Origin: Streptomyces sp. YPW6
Lineage (GTDB): Bacteria; Actinomycetota; Actinomycetes; Streptomycetales; Streptomycetaceae
Direction of reading: 5' to 3'
Assembly (NCBI RefSeq): GCF_018866325.1
Contig: NZ_CP076457.1
Span: 4,437,001-4,501,000, forward strand
Length of the DNA: 64,000 nt
Shown one piece after another: positions 42,601 through 50,160 of this stretch. The translations under genes were made by a program, and so were the position numbers. The notes below the pieces were generated by a model. It saw nothing but the letters and a program-made list of their open reading frames with translations, searched no databases and was not told the origin of the DNA. How positions within the stretch are numbered: the first letter of the stretch is position 1; each line of letters begins with the position of its first letter.

Positions 42601-45320
42601 CGGAGTTCCTGTCGAAGGAAGACGCGGACCGGGAACTCCTCGGTGACCTTTACATGGCCAGGAGCACCAAGGTGCCCGACCTGACCGCCGGCCTGGACTG
42701 GATCGCCGCTCTGCGTGAGTCGTGCGGGCTTCAGCAGAAGATTCTCCTGAGCGCATCCGTCGCAGAGATCCTCTACCGCGCGGAATCCGACAAGGAACTG
42801 GAAGCCGCTGCGGACGCATGGTCACGTGCCACAGGGGCGCTGGCGAATCTGTTCCGTCCGGAACGCGCCGAGCAGCTGCGTCAGTCGTTCGCCGATGGCC
42901 AGGACGCGGCCGTAAAGGCGCTGGCCGTCCTGGACAACGACCGGGGCGGTCCTGACGAGTGGCGCGCTTACGACATCGGATGCAGTTCCCTCGACGACCT
43001 GGGCCTTGGGGACCTGGTGGACCGGGCGGTGCGCCGTGGGGTCGCTCCGGCAGACTTCCCAGTCGTGGTCGAACGTGCGGTGCTCCGAGCATGGGCGGAT
43101 GTCCAACTGGCAGACGACCGGCGGCTGGCCACCTCCCGGTCCGCTGACCGTGACGATCTCGTGGCCGGCTTCCGGAAGGCGGACGCGAGACTGGCCGGCC
43201 ATGCCCGTCTGCGCGTCGTCCAGGCGTGTGACGGCCGCCGCCCGCGGGGTACGAGTACGCCGGGTGCGGCGCTGCTCAAGCGCGAGGGCGAGAAGAAGAG
43301 TCGGCACAAGCCCGTGCGGGAGCTGCTGGAGGCTGCCAGGGACACGGTGTCACGAGTCAAGCCATGCTTCATGATGAGTCCGCTCACCGTGAGCCGCTTC
43401 CTGCCGTCCGACCTTGTCTTCGACGTGGTGATCTTCGATGAGGCGTCGCAGGTCCTGCCGCAGGACGCCATCAACTGCGTCTATCGCGGACGGGCACTGA
43501 TCGTCGCTGGTGACCAGAAGCAGCTTCCGCCCACCGCGTTCTTCTCCTCTGCGGACGACGACGAGGAGGACCGCGAGGACGAGGAGGCCCCGGACAGGTT
43601 CGCCTCCGTGCTGGACCTCTGCAAGGCGAGCGGACTGCTGGAAAGTCTTTCCCTGCGCTGGCACTACCGCAGCCGTCACGAGGACCTGATCGCCTTTAGT
43701 AACCGTGAGTTTTACGACGAGTCGATGACGACCTTCCCGGGCGCTCATGCTGAGGGTGAGGATGTCGGTGTCGCCTTCTACCGTGCCACGGAGGGCGTCT
43801 ACCGTTCGGGGGCAGCGGCCCGGAACAACCCCAGGGAGGCCGAAGCGGTGGCCCGCCGGGTCATCCACCACTTCAGTACGCGCAAGGGCAGGTCACTGGG
43901 TGTCGTCGCGCTGTCCCAGTCGCAGGCCGTCGCGATCCAGGACGCTGTGGACGCGGCCAGGCAGAGTCGCCCCGACCTCGACGAGTGCTTCTCCGAGGAC
44001 CGGCTGAACGGATTCTTCGTGAAGAACCTGGAGAGCGTGCAGGGCGACGAGCGGGATGTCATGATCCTTTCCGTCGGTTACGGCCCTGACGCCCAGGGCA
44101 AGTTCTCGAAGAACTTCGGTCCGATGAACAAAGCCGATGGCTGGCGCCGACTGAACGTCGCCGTGACCCGAGCGCGCTACCGTGTGGAGGTCGTGGCCTC
44201 GTTCGAACCGGGTGAAGTGGGAGACACCGGTAGCAAGAGTTTCCGGCACTTCAGCCGCTATCTGAGGTACGCGCAGAGCGGGCCGTCCGTGCTGTCCCAG
44301 GAGGCGGTGGACCCGGACGCCCAGCCGGAAAGCCCGTTCGAGGAATCCGTACTGGCGGTGCTCCGCAACTGGGGTTATGACGTACAGCCTCAGGTCGGTG
44401 TAGCGGGCTACCGCATCGACCTGGGCGTCCGGCATCCGGGCCGACCGGGCCTGTACGCATTGGGCGTGGAGTGCGACGGTGCCATGTACCACTCCTCGAA
44501 GGCGGCACGCGACCGTGACCGCCTGCGCGAAGGAGTGCTGCGAGGACTCGGCTGGGAGTTGCACCGGATCTGGGGCACCGACTGGTACCGCGACCGATCG
44601 GGATCCGAAGCCCGGCTCCGTGCCGCGGTCGATCGCGCGGTGGCTCTCGTCAGGGCGAGCCCCAGTAGCCCGCGCGCGATTGCGGGCGGCACAGCGGAAC
44701 CGGATGCACCTTCGCCGCGAGCCGAATCGCGGAGCGGGGCCGCACAGCGGCCTTCTGCGGCTCGGAGCAATGGAACCCGGACCGCCGCCGCCCCGCTCTC
44801 CGCGCGGCGGAGCGGAACCGTGCCAGCCCCGCGGCGCGACGAAGTTACTCCTGCCCCCCGGTATCCGGTATCGGTATTGGCCGAGACCTCCCGTCGCCGT
44901 ATCGAGAACGAACTGTCTCAGATCCGCGAGTATCTGCAGCAGCCGGAGTCCGTGGACCCCGCCACGGACTACCGGGTGCGCGCCGATAACCGGCGCCATT
45001 GGGAGAAGCGCTGTGCACAGCTCAAGGAGCGCGCGGCCTTCCTGGAGACCTTCCTCAAGGCAGTGCCCTCCACTCATCGCCCGACTGGTGGAAAGATGGT
45101 CGCACCTGGTCGTCTGATCGGCGTGACCTTCGGCGGATCCAAGGACGTCGAGGAGTACGAGATCACTTCTCAGAACCCCGCAACGGTGGAGGGTGAGGTG
45201 CTCAGCCCGTCTTCGCCCCTCGCCGCTGCCCTGCTGTGGCGCATGGCCGACTCCACAGTCGAGTACGAAGACGGATCAGGGAAGCGGCGGACCGCCAAAA
45301 TCCGACACGTTCGTGACTGA
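39684..45320 (+). CDS. DUF4011-type SF1 helicase with Vsr/MTES-like nuclease and GreA-like C-terminus
   Basis: The start is ATG 39684, with GAGGGAG ten bases before; the product has 1878 residues. The N-terminus WRDSLIDLSFRNRLLNYQ is the DUF4011 signature. Superfamily I helicase motifs follow: GPPGTGKS (341-348), FDEAS (1251-1255), GDQKQLPPTAFF, WHYRSRHE, SVQGDERDVMIL and NVAVTRAR. They are separated by a long helical insert (residues about 400-1150). A C-terminal nuclease of the Vsr/MTES_1575 type shows FEESVLAVLRNWGY, GYRIDLGV and GVECDGAMYHSS (E1596, D1598). After a coiled coil (about 1732-1795), residues 1810-1878 resemble the GreA/GreB C-terminal domain (EYEI, then SPSSPLAAALL and TVEYED). 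The architecture recalls known helicase-nuclease phage-defence proteins such as Hhe. The GreA-like end suggests contact with RNA polymerase. Defence and polymerase binding are inferences. Confidence 0.85.
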   Translation: MPRQGSLPSADRARLDKLLASWRDSLIDLSFRNRLLNYQRRSSSAGMDLVEPGLAGVLEGLSRGCTFSVVRDEEPDGETPGSAPAIVANPAGSIAGARAIDTPGSRAGAGGGRPGVELKTSKTTQAEQVRHLRRLALVAREKFNDYGLWVLQLGVGFLDWTPATSAEKSFSSPLVIVPVVLERRRGDSYVLKINTDEEPVLNPALAIKMGELGIEWPRVDQVDHRDIPELLARVRHAVAGVRGWKVTNRVVLDTFNSSKEVMYRDLLDNAARVQASALVRAIGLGADSGIASGTFAFDPVDTDRIDEVQPPENAPLVLDADSSQRQCVAAALEGRSFVMDGPPGTGKSQTITNMIAGLLEQGRTVLFVSEKAAALDVVRNRLGDLGLDDYVLALHSNNMGRKQVAQELGQALQAPRRTSPGSAQADLNRARQLRKELSGYAAAMNEIRPGLDASLHDVLGRISLLDDSHPLPPAPAFDAAAFSAERLGQATVAARQVSRSWRPAAEGTAFSWYGLTATGEPLQALDLATETLVELETRLLPHADLLADLGWPGVRYVSRLTALLRSAGARPTLPFPWLTAEYHGLTTAVAEFRRRLEAVIDAEQSAERTLGRAWDQLPAEVDATSSPEETALATLLPPAIDISALTTDAARELGDRLEADAIALDEAVKSLAAVAAMYGLPAPETCDEALRLGRLADLAGDSDDAKPLAAWLTREGAAGARTAAQALREAVDRLSAARKKAEGIFTDRVLQEDSLEDVSHRFATVHRSIAARLTAACRADRRLVRSLLPNGRKCTKEVLATLPAAVAWQQAARTLHAEVGHHAAALGKHWRGEDTDFDGLDSLIARADGILALAPRVVNQDALAREVASGGQPRVAARNTAEQAAARLTEWRDSLVLPPMLGPSYELEPGSLRAAAQWSRAHVAPLRTAERLMRIVERTAVADGGAAVAPGTWTLASARAAVRTARATRAAVSEFLSKEDADRELLGDLYMARSTKVPDLTAGLDWIAALRESCGLQQKILLSASVAEILYRAESDKELEAAADAWSRATGALANLFRPERAEQLRQSFADGQDAAVKALAVLDNDRGGPDEWRAYDIGCSSLDDLGLGDLVDRAVRRGVAPADFPVVVERAVLRAWADVQLADDRRLATSRSADRDDLVAGFRKADARLAGHARLRVVQACDGRRPRGTSTPGAALLKREGEKKSRHKPVRELLEAARDTVSRVKPCFMMSPLTVSRFLPSDLVFDVVIFDEASQVLPQDAINCVYRGRALIVAGDQKQLPPTAFFSSADDDEEDREDEEAPDRFASVLDLCKASGLLESLSLRWHYRSRHEDLIAFSNREFYDESMTTFPGAHAEGEDVGVAFYRATEGVYRSGAAARNNPREAEAVARRVIHHFSTRKGRSLGVVALSQSQAVAIQDAVDAARQSRPDLDECFSEDRLNGFFVKNLESVQGDERDVMILSVGYGPDAQGKFSKNFGPMNKADGWRRLNVAVTRARYRVEVVASFEPGEVGDTGSKSFRHFSRYLRYAQSGPSVLSQEAVDPDAQPESPFEESVLAVLRNWGYDVQPQVGVAGYRIDLGVRHPGRPGLYALGVECDGAMYHSSKAARDRDRLREGVLRGLGWELHRIWGTDWYRDRSGSEARLRAAVDRAVALVRASPSSPRAIAGGTAEPDAPSPRAESRSGAAQRPSAARSNGTRTAAAPLSARRSGTVPAPRRDEVTPAPRYPVSVLAETSRRRIENELSQIREYLQQPESVDPATDYRVRADNRRHWEKRCAQLKERAAFLETFLKAVPSTHRPTGGKMVAPGRLIGVTFGGSKDVEEYEITSQNPATVEGEVLSPSSPLAAALLWRMADSTVEYEDGSGKRRTAKIRHVRD

Positions 45321-45565
45321 AGGAAACGCCAGACGATCGAAGTAGCGGCCGTGCTGGGGAGGCCGGCAATCAGGGCGAGGCTGCGGGCGGCTTGGTCCAG
45401 GAGGAAGTCTCCGCATCTGGTTGTCGAGTACGCGGCTGAACAGCCCCTGGCCGCTATCGAGCGTTCTTCAGCCCAGGCGTTCCTTCGGATAGGGCGCCAA
45501 GTACTCGTGCGAATAGGTGAGGGAGGCTTCGCCGGTCCGCGTCGTCGATGCGCGGTAGCGTCGCA

Positions 45566-45606
45566 GGGGATACCCCATCGGGGAATCGCCGGGGATACCC
45601 CATCGG
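45566..45606. promoter_or_regulatory. Two direct GGGGATACCCCATCGG repeats before a HAD gene
   Basis: The 16-bp sequence occurs at 45566-45581 and 45591-45606, 25 bp apart start to start. Each contains the near-palindrome GGGGATACCCC. The second ends 19 bp before ATG 45626, so it overlaps the likely promoter or leader. It may be an operator for a dimer bound twice. The rest of 45321-45625 contains no gene I can support. Confidence 0.6.
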
Positions 45607-45625
45607 AGAATGGAGCGACCACCGG

Positions 45626-46279
45626 ATGCCGCACAGGACTGATGTCGCCGACAGGCGCGGCCTGATCCTCGACTTCGCCGGGGTGCTTACCGCCAGCCCG
45701 ATCGATGTCCACCGCGCTTGGTGCGTGTCGGAAGGGCTGGCTCCGGGCGCGTGGCGCAGGACTCTCAACGATCACCCTGACGGCCGGCGTCTATACGCGG
45801 CTCTGGAGATCGGGGAGATCGGGCAGGCCGAGTGGAACGAGGGCACGGCCCCGCTGTTGGGCGCGCATGTGGATCCGGTGAACCTGATGGGGCGGGCCTG
45901 GGTCCGGGTGTCCGCGGCCCGCCGGATGGTCGCGTTCGCGCGTGCCGCGCGTGCCGCCGGTCACCGGCTTGCCCTGCTGTCCAACAGCTTCGGGCTCGAC
46001 CCGTTCAACCCGTACGAACACGTCGGCATCTGGGACATGTTCGATGTGCACGTCGTCTCCGGGCTGGTCGGCATGGCGAAGCCCGATCCGGCGATCTACG
46101 AACTCGTCCTGGAACGGATCGGGCTGCCCGCTGAGCAGTGCGTGTTCGTGGACGATCATGCGGTGAACCTTCCGCCGGCCGCCGATCTGGGCATCGCCAC
46201 GGTCCACGTCACGGACGAGGATGAGGCCGTGGCGGAGCTGGAGGCCCTCCTCTGCGTCACGGCGGTGCTCGCCGCGTGA
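45626..46279 (+). CDS. HAD-IA family hydrolase
   Basis: Translation from ATG 45626 (GGAG ten bases before) gives 217 residues. HAD motifs are all visible: motif I is LILDFAGVLT (the first Asp is the nucleophile; the usual second Asp position is Ala-Gly), motif II is LALLSNSFG, motif III is the Lys in MAKPDPAIYEL and motif IV is CVFVDDHAVN. A cap domain lies between motifs I and II. It is a probable cytosolic phosphatase or dehalogenase-like enzyme with an altered acid/base position (DFAG instead of DxDG). It is cargo of the integrated element, downstream of the helicase by 305 bp, with its own repeat-bearing promoter region. Earlier in-frame starts would translate those repeats and are not preferred. 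Confidence 0.83.
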   Translation: MPHRTDVADRRGLILDFAGVLTASPIDVHRAWCVSEGLAPGAWRRTLNDHPDGRRLYAALEIGEIGQAEWNEGTAPLLGAHVDPVNLMGRAWVRVSAARRMVAFARAARAAGHRLALLSNSFGLDPFNPYEHVGIWDMFDVHVVSGLVGMAKPDPAIYELVLERIGLPAEQCVFVDDHAVNLPPAADLGIATVHVTDEDEAVAELEALLCVTAVLAA

Positions 46280-46401
46280 ACCCAACTGCGCTCTGTCCAA
46301 AGGCTGTCGGCTCCACCGCTCCAACCAGTACTGTCCGTGTGGGGTCCATCACGCGGAGGTTCTGGAGCATGTAGTGGTCGGAGTACACCACCTCTGAGCG
46401 C

Positions 46402-46788
46402 TTGAAGGCGCTGCGGGGCGGCATGACACAGGAGCAGTTGGCGGAGGCGGCCGGCGTGTCCGTCGGTGTGGTTCGCAAGCTCGAACGCGGCGGGACGGCT
46501 CCCCTGCCGTCCTTGCTGTCGATCGCCGACGTGCTCGGCACGGACATCGCCGTGCTCCTCGGCCAGCAGGCGCCACGGCGGTCCATGGACCGCGACGAGC
46601 GGGCCGCGTTACGCCTGGTCTCCGCAGCGACCCACGACGTGGCCGTCGGTCTCCCAGCCGAAGTCGAGCCGGGAACCGTCGAAGAGCTCCGCATCGTCGT
46701 CCGTCGTGCGGATACCACGTACTGGGGAGGCCGGTACACCGAACTCGGCACTCTCCTTGGACGGCACCTACCCGAGGCGCGAGCCAGG
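46402..46788 (+). pseudogene. XRE-family regulator remnant
   Basis: A clear helix-turn-helix is encoded (LKALRGGMTQEQLAEAAGVSVGVVRKLERGG, then LLSIADVLGTDIAVLLG), followed by a helical sensor part (DERAALRLVSAATHDVAVGL, WGGRYTELGTLLGRHLPEARA). Upstream the frame continues (SERLKAL) back to a stop without any ATG or GTG; only TTG 46402 could start it. Downstream the homology ends abruptly where a relaxase-like frame begins. It is probably a fragment of a regulator with a TPR-like C-terminus. Loss of both ends and its position inside a decayed element support pseudogene status, though expression from the TTG is possible. Confidence 0.6.
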
Positions 46789-47192
46789 TCGCTCTCCCGG
46801 TCCTGGACGATCTCGCCCGTCGCGCCCCCGGTATCCAGACCAAGCAGCGTTACGCTCGCCACCTCCAGCAGACCGTCCCCGAGCACGCCGATCGCATCCT
46901 GAAGAACCCCGCCTGGGACGCTCTCGCCACCGTCCTGGCCAACGCGGAGACAGCCGGCCACAACCCGTCCGCCCTCCTCGACCAGGCCCTCGGCCAACGC
47001 GCTCTCAATGACGCCCACAACCCAGCGCGTGCCCTGACTTGGCGCATCCACCGCCTCGGGCAACGCCACGCACCCGGCCCCCTCGCCCAGGCAGCCATGG
47101 CCCGCAGCACCACACGACTCACTGCCACCCCGGTCCATCCGCCGGCGGCCACACCGGCCGCCGTACAGCAGCCGCAGGTGCGGCGGCGTTGA
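46789..47192 (+). pseudogene. Relaxase/mobilisation protein, C-terminal fragment
   Basis: In a different frame from the XRE remnant, codons from about 46789 to the TGA at 47190-47192 encode VLDDLARRAPGIQTKQRYA, then QTVPEHADRILKNPAWDALATVLANAETAGHNPSALLDQAL and NPARALTWRIHRLGQRHAPGP. This block is familiar from the C-terminal end of relaxase-type proteins of actinomycete integrative elements. No relaxase catalytic domain remains, and no start codon is available. It appears fused by deletion to the regulator fragment before it. The assignment is by remembered pattern, not by search. Confidence 0.55.
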
Positions 47193-47384
47193 CCGCGAGG
47201 CGCGGGGCGTGCTGCCACGCCGTCTGTAGGTGCGTGGCCGCCACCCACAGCGTGACGGCGTCCAGCGCCTCCAGTGAGGGGAGGATCACGAACTTCGCTA
47301 TCTGCCAACGCAGTTCGGCCAGGAGGACTGATCAGATGGTCGGCTCGGGGGCCTTCTCCTTCACGGGCTCGCCCTCCGGCGGCC

Positions 47385-48343
47385 ATCGCCGACATGGAGC
47401 CGTACCGCCGCATCGTCGGGCTGGCGACGCTCCAGCGCATCCGCTCCACCCTGCGTGCCGCTCTGAACTCCGCGATCGCGCAGCAGATGATCATCTTCAA
47501 TCCGACCGCGCACGTCGAACTGGAAGCGGGCAAGCGCCCCGAGGCGCTCGTGTGGACCGAGGACGGGTCCTGCACTGGCAGCGCACCGGCGAGAAGTCCT
47601 CGCCCGTCATGGTCTGGACGCCGGAGCACACAGGGCGCTTCCTTGACCACGCGGCGTACGACCGCCTGTACGCCCTGTTCCACTTGATCGCGTTCCGCGG
47701 GCTCCGGCGCGGTGAGGCGTGCGGGCGGAAGTGGACCGACACCCACCTGGACGCGGGCCTCATCACCGTCGCCAAGCAGCTCGTCGTCGATGGCTGGGAG
47801 GTCTACGAGGACGACCCCAAGACCGATGCGGGTGCGCGCACGATCGCCCTGGACGCGGACACGGTCGAGGTCCTGTGCCGGCATCGGGCTCGGCAGGACG
47901 AGGAGCGTGAGAAGTGGGGGACCGCCTGGGTTGAGACCGGCCGCGTCTTCACGCGGGAGAACGGGGAACTGCTCCACCCGGCCAACGTCACCCGCCGCTT
48001 CATCGAGCTGTACGAGGAGATCGGCCTCCAGCCAGTCCGGCTCCACGACCTGCGCCACGGCGCGGCGACCCTCGCCCACGCGGCCGGCGCCGATCTGAAG
48101 GACATCCAGGAGATGCTCGGCCACTCCTCGATCACCATCACGGCGGACACGTACACGAGTCTGCTCCCCGAGGCGGATCTCGCGATCGCCGAGGCCGCGG
48201 CCCGTCTCGTTCCGCGTGCGCGCGCCCTTCGCGACATGCCGGACGGTGCTGATCGTTTGGGGGCCATTTCGGGGGCTGCCGCCCCGTCCGCTCACGCAGC
48301 GCTCACGCAAACGGCCTCGGACGGGACGTCCGAGGCCGAGTGA
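47385..48343 (+). pseudogene. Tyrosine integrase, N-terminally deleted and frameshifted
   Basis: The first part (47385 to about 47564) encodes EPYRRIVGLATLQRIRSTLRAALNSAIAQQMI in one frame; from about 47567 the catalytic domain continues in another (VLHWQRTGEKSSPVMVWTPEHTGRFLDH). A single missing G in the GGG at 47565-47567 would explain the shift. The catalytic set is complete: Arg in AFRGLRRGEA, HDLRH, the His in MLGHSSITITADTY and the final Tyr. The N-terminal arm-binding domain, about 150 residues, is absent upstream. A 11-bp stem hairpin (48312-48338) overlaps the 3' end and may end transcription before the tRNA. It would have driven integration into the adjacent tRNA-Arg. Confidence 0.83.
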
Positions 48344-48390
48344 GACCCCTCCCTGAGGAATAAACCCCAGGTCAGAGTGGTACTGCATGG

Positions 48391-48463
48391 TGCCCCCGGC
48401 AGGATTCGAACCTGCGACACCCGCTTTAGGAGAGCGGTGCTCTATCCCCTGAGCTACGAAGGC
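48391..48463 (-). tRNA. tRNA-Arg (anticodon CCT)
   Basis: The minus strand folds as a 73-base tRNA: GCCTTCG at the 5' end pairs with CGGGGGC at the 3' end through two G-U pairs, the D-arm is GCTC...GAGC, the anticodon loop CTCCTAA gives anticodon CCT, and the T-arm contains GGTTCGAATCC. The discriminator is A and CCA is not encoded. Its 3' half holds the right att copy of the integrated element, so the element supplied the 3' end of the working gene. Confidence 0.95.
48407..48432. repeat. Right att copy inside tRNA-Arg
   Basis: The 26 bases are identical and in the same orientation as 39265-39290. The copy runs from the T-loop to the anticodon loop of the tRNA gene on the minus strand. The adjacent integrase remnant identifies this as the integrase-proximal end. 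Confidence 0.9.
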
Positions 48464-48541
48464 GGGGATCTGTAGGAAAATGTGTTGGAAATTGCGACGG
48501 AAGCCGCGATCCCGGACACATCGATCCACTGATCCAGCGGT

Positions 48542-48559
48542 GCGCCAGCGGACTGGCGC
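48542..48559. terminator. Short hairpin between tRNA-Arg and DDE gene
   Basis: GCGCCAG pairs with CTGGCGC around a CGGA loop. It lies 96 bp downstream of the DDE-type gene stop and 79 bp before the 5' end of the tRNA. It may be a weak terminator. Confidence 0.4.
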
Positions 48560-48654
48560 GCCGCCGTCAGTGTAGCGGGTGGGGGTGCGCAGGCGAGGGG
48601 GTTACCCGCCCGGCGCCTGGAGGACAGAGGTCCAGCCGCCAGCCAGGCAGCGGC

Positions 48655-50160
48655 TTACCTATGTGGCTCACCTACGGTGCCGAGGGCGATGGAGTTGATC
48701 ATCCAGGCGAAGCCGATGTAGATGAGCAGGGCTCCGGGGGCGCCGTAGGCCGGCAGGCGCTTGTCCCAGTGGGAGTAGTCGAGGGTGCAGTTGGTGGACT
48801 CGCTGTCCTGGCGGAATCCCTTGAGGCGGTCCCCGAGGTCGGTGTTCGGCGGGATCTGGCGGAGGTGCTCGCAGCGGTTGAGCTTCGGTCGCTTGGTTCT
48901 GGGGTCGAGTGTCCTGTCCTCCTTCGTCTCGTAGACGGGGATCAGCTCGATGTGCGGTCCGTTCCTGCAGGGAATTTCGACTGCGTGGTAGAAGCGGTAG
49001 CTGTTCACTCCGGGGCGCACCGGAAGTTCTCGGACGGGGAGTGGCATGTAGATGGTCTGCCCGTCGACGGAGATGTGCCGTTCGCATGACCGGCCCGCTG
49101 CCGCGTAGACGTCGTGGATGCAGTGGTCGTAGCGGTACTTGTTCAGTGGCTTGGGGCTGATTCCGTCGTGCTGTGGTGTGTAGACGACGATTCCCCGGGC
49201 GACGAGTCTGGCCCGGTGGGTTCCGCGCCAGGCGGTGTCGAACACGGCGGCGATGACGCCTGGCGCGCGGTCGAGGATCTCGTGGCCGAGGCGCAGGGCC
49301 GTGCTCGCCTCCTCCTCCCTGTCCGGATCCTCTTCCGGGGACCGGTGGCGGGCGCCGTCGGCGTTCAGGATGATCCGGCTGTGAGCTCTCTCCGGCAGGC
49401 GTACTGAGAAGGAGACGATCTTCTTTCCGTAGACGGCCCTGTCGCCACCCTCGATCTGGATTCCGGCGTCCGGATCGACTCTGCGCCGTCGCATCTTGCC
49501 GGTTTTCTCGTCGCGGGTGAACTGCTCGGTCTGGTCCGAAGGGGGTCTGACGACGGTGGCGTCGCCGTTGATCACCTGGCTACGGTCCGGGCGCAACCAG
49601 CAGCCGCGGGGTCTCTCCTCCGACAGGTAGCCGAGAGCGATCGCCTGCTGGATCCAGGCGTCCCGGGAAGCTTCACGGAGCTGAGGGAGGGCGTCGAGCA
49701 TTTTGTGCCGGTACTGCAGCCAGTGATGACGCTGAGGGCCGGTTTTGGGGAGGGAGTCGGCCTCCTCGTCGCCCAGGCACCGGCGTACTCCTTCGCGGAC
49801 GATCTCCCAGATCGTCTTGTGCTGGAGGTTGGCTTCGGTGGAGCGGGCCGTGTTGAAGACAGAGATGGCGCAGACGTAGATGAGGAAGACGTAGGGCGGA
49901 TAGTGAGGGGTGCGTCCGCGTGTTCCCGGCTCTTTTCGGGGGAGGACAGCGGTGGCCACCTCGTACAGGGCAGGGTTGGCGACGACGAGTTCCAGCCGTT
50001 CGATCTCCGGGATGTTCCGGGCCTCGGGACCCTTGGGTTCGGGATCGAAGCCGGCCGGACTGAAGATGTCCCGGGGTGTGGGGCCGAGGATCCAATCGGG
50101 CTTTTTCTTGACCTTCGCGGCCTTCTTGAGTTTGCGCGGGGCACTGGTGGATGGGCTCAC
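48655..50160 (-). CDS. DDE-type transposase-like protein
   Basis: The GTG at 50160 overlaps the upstream stop by four bases (GTGA), so translation is coupled; the product has 501 residues. A basic N-terminus (APRKLKKAAKVKKKPDW) and a helical region (PHYPPYVFLIYVCAISVFNTARSTEANLQ) precede an RNase H-like core. Candidate catalytic residues are D200 (VINGDATVVRPP), D308 (AAVFDTAWRGTHRARL) and E454 (RQDSESTN), and the end IYIGFAWMINSIAL matches the C-terminus of a transposase-like family seen in actinomycetes. No inverted repeats or target duplication could be found by eye around it. It works as a pair with the recombinase-like protein encoded upstream. Whether it still moves DNA is unknown. Confidence 0.7.
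   Translation of the reverse strand: MSPSTSAPRKLKKAAKVKKKPDWILGPTPRDIFSPAGFDPEPKGPEARNIPEIERLELVVANPALYEVATAVLPRKEPGTRGRTPHYPPYVFLIYVCAISVFNTARSTEANLQHKTIWEIVREGVRRCLGDEEADSLPKTGPQRHHWLQYRHKMLDALPQLREASRDAWIQQAIALGYLSEERPRGCWLRPDRSQVINGDATVVRPPSDQTEQFTRDEKTGKMRRRRVDPDAGIQIEGGDRAVYGKKIVSFSVRLPERAHSRIILNADGARHRSPEEDPDREEEASTALRLGHEILDRAPGVIAAVFDTAWRGTHRARLVARGIVVYTPQHDGISPKPLNKYRYDHCIHDVYAAAGRSCERHISVDGQTIYMPLPVRELPVRPGVNSYRFYHAVEIPCRNGPHIELIPVYETKEDRTLDPRTKRPKLNRCEHLRQIPPNTDLGDRLKGFRQDSESTNCTLDYSHWDKRLPAYGAPGALLIYIGFAWMINSIALGTVGEPHR

Larger units (their letters stand above)
39265..48432. mobile_element. Decayed integrative element in tRNA-Arg(CCT), about 9.2 kb
   Basis: The element is bounded by 26-bp direct repeats, the right one within the 3' half of tRNA-Arg. 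A tyrosine-integrase gene lies next to the tRNA, as in actinomycete integrative and conjugative elements (AICEs). The integrase has lost its N-terminus and is frameshifted, the relaxase survives only as a tail and the XRE regulator lacks a good start, so the element is probably immobile. Intact cargo is a giant helicase-nuclease and a HAD hydrolase. No replication initiator or TraB/FtsK translocase remains. Loss of mobility genes while the helicase frame stays open suggests selection for the cargo. Confidence 0.85.

Noticed and set aside
45321..45625. Plus-strand frame reading through the GGGGATACCCC repeats as the N-terminus of the HAD protein
   Set aside because: HAD motif I begins shortly after ATG 45626, which has a suitable GGAG site; the upstream residues are translated repeats.
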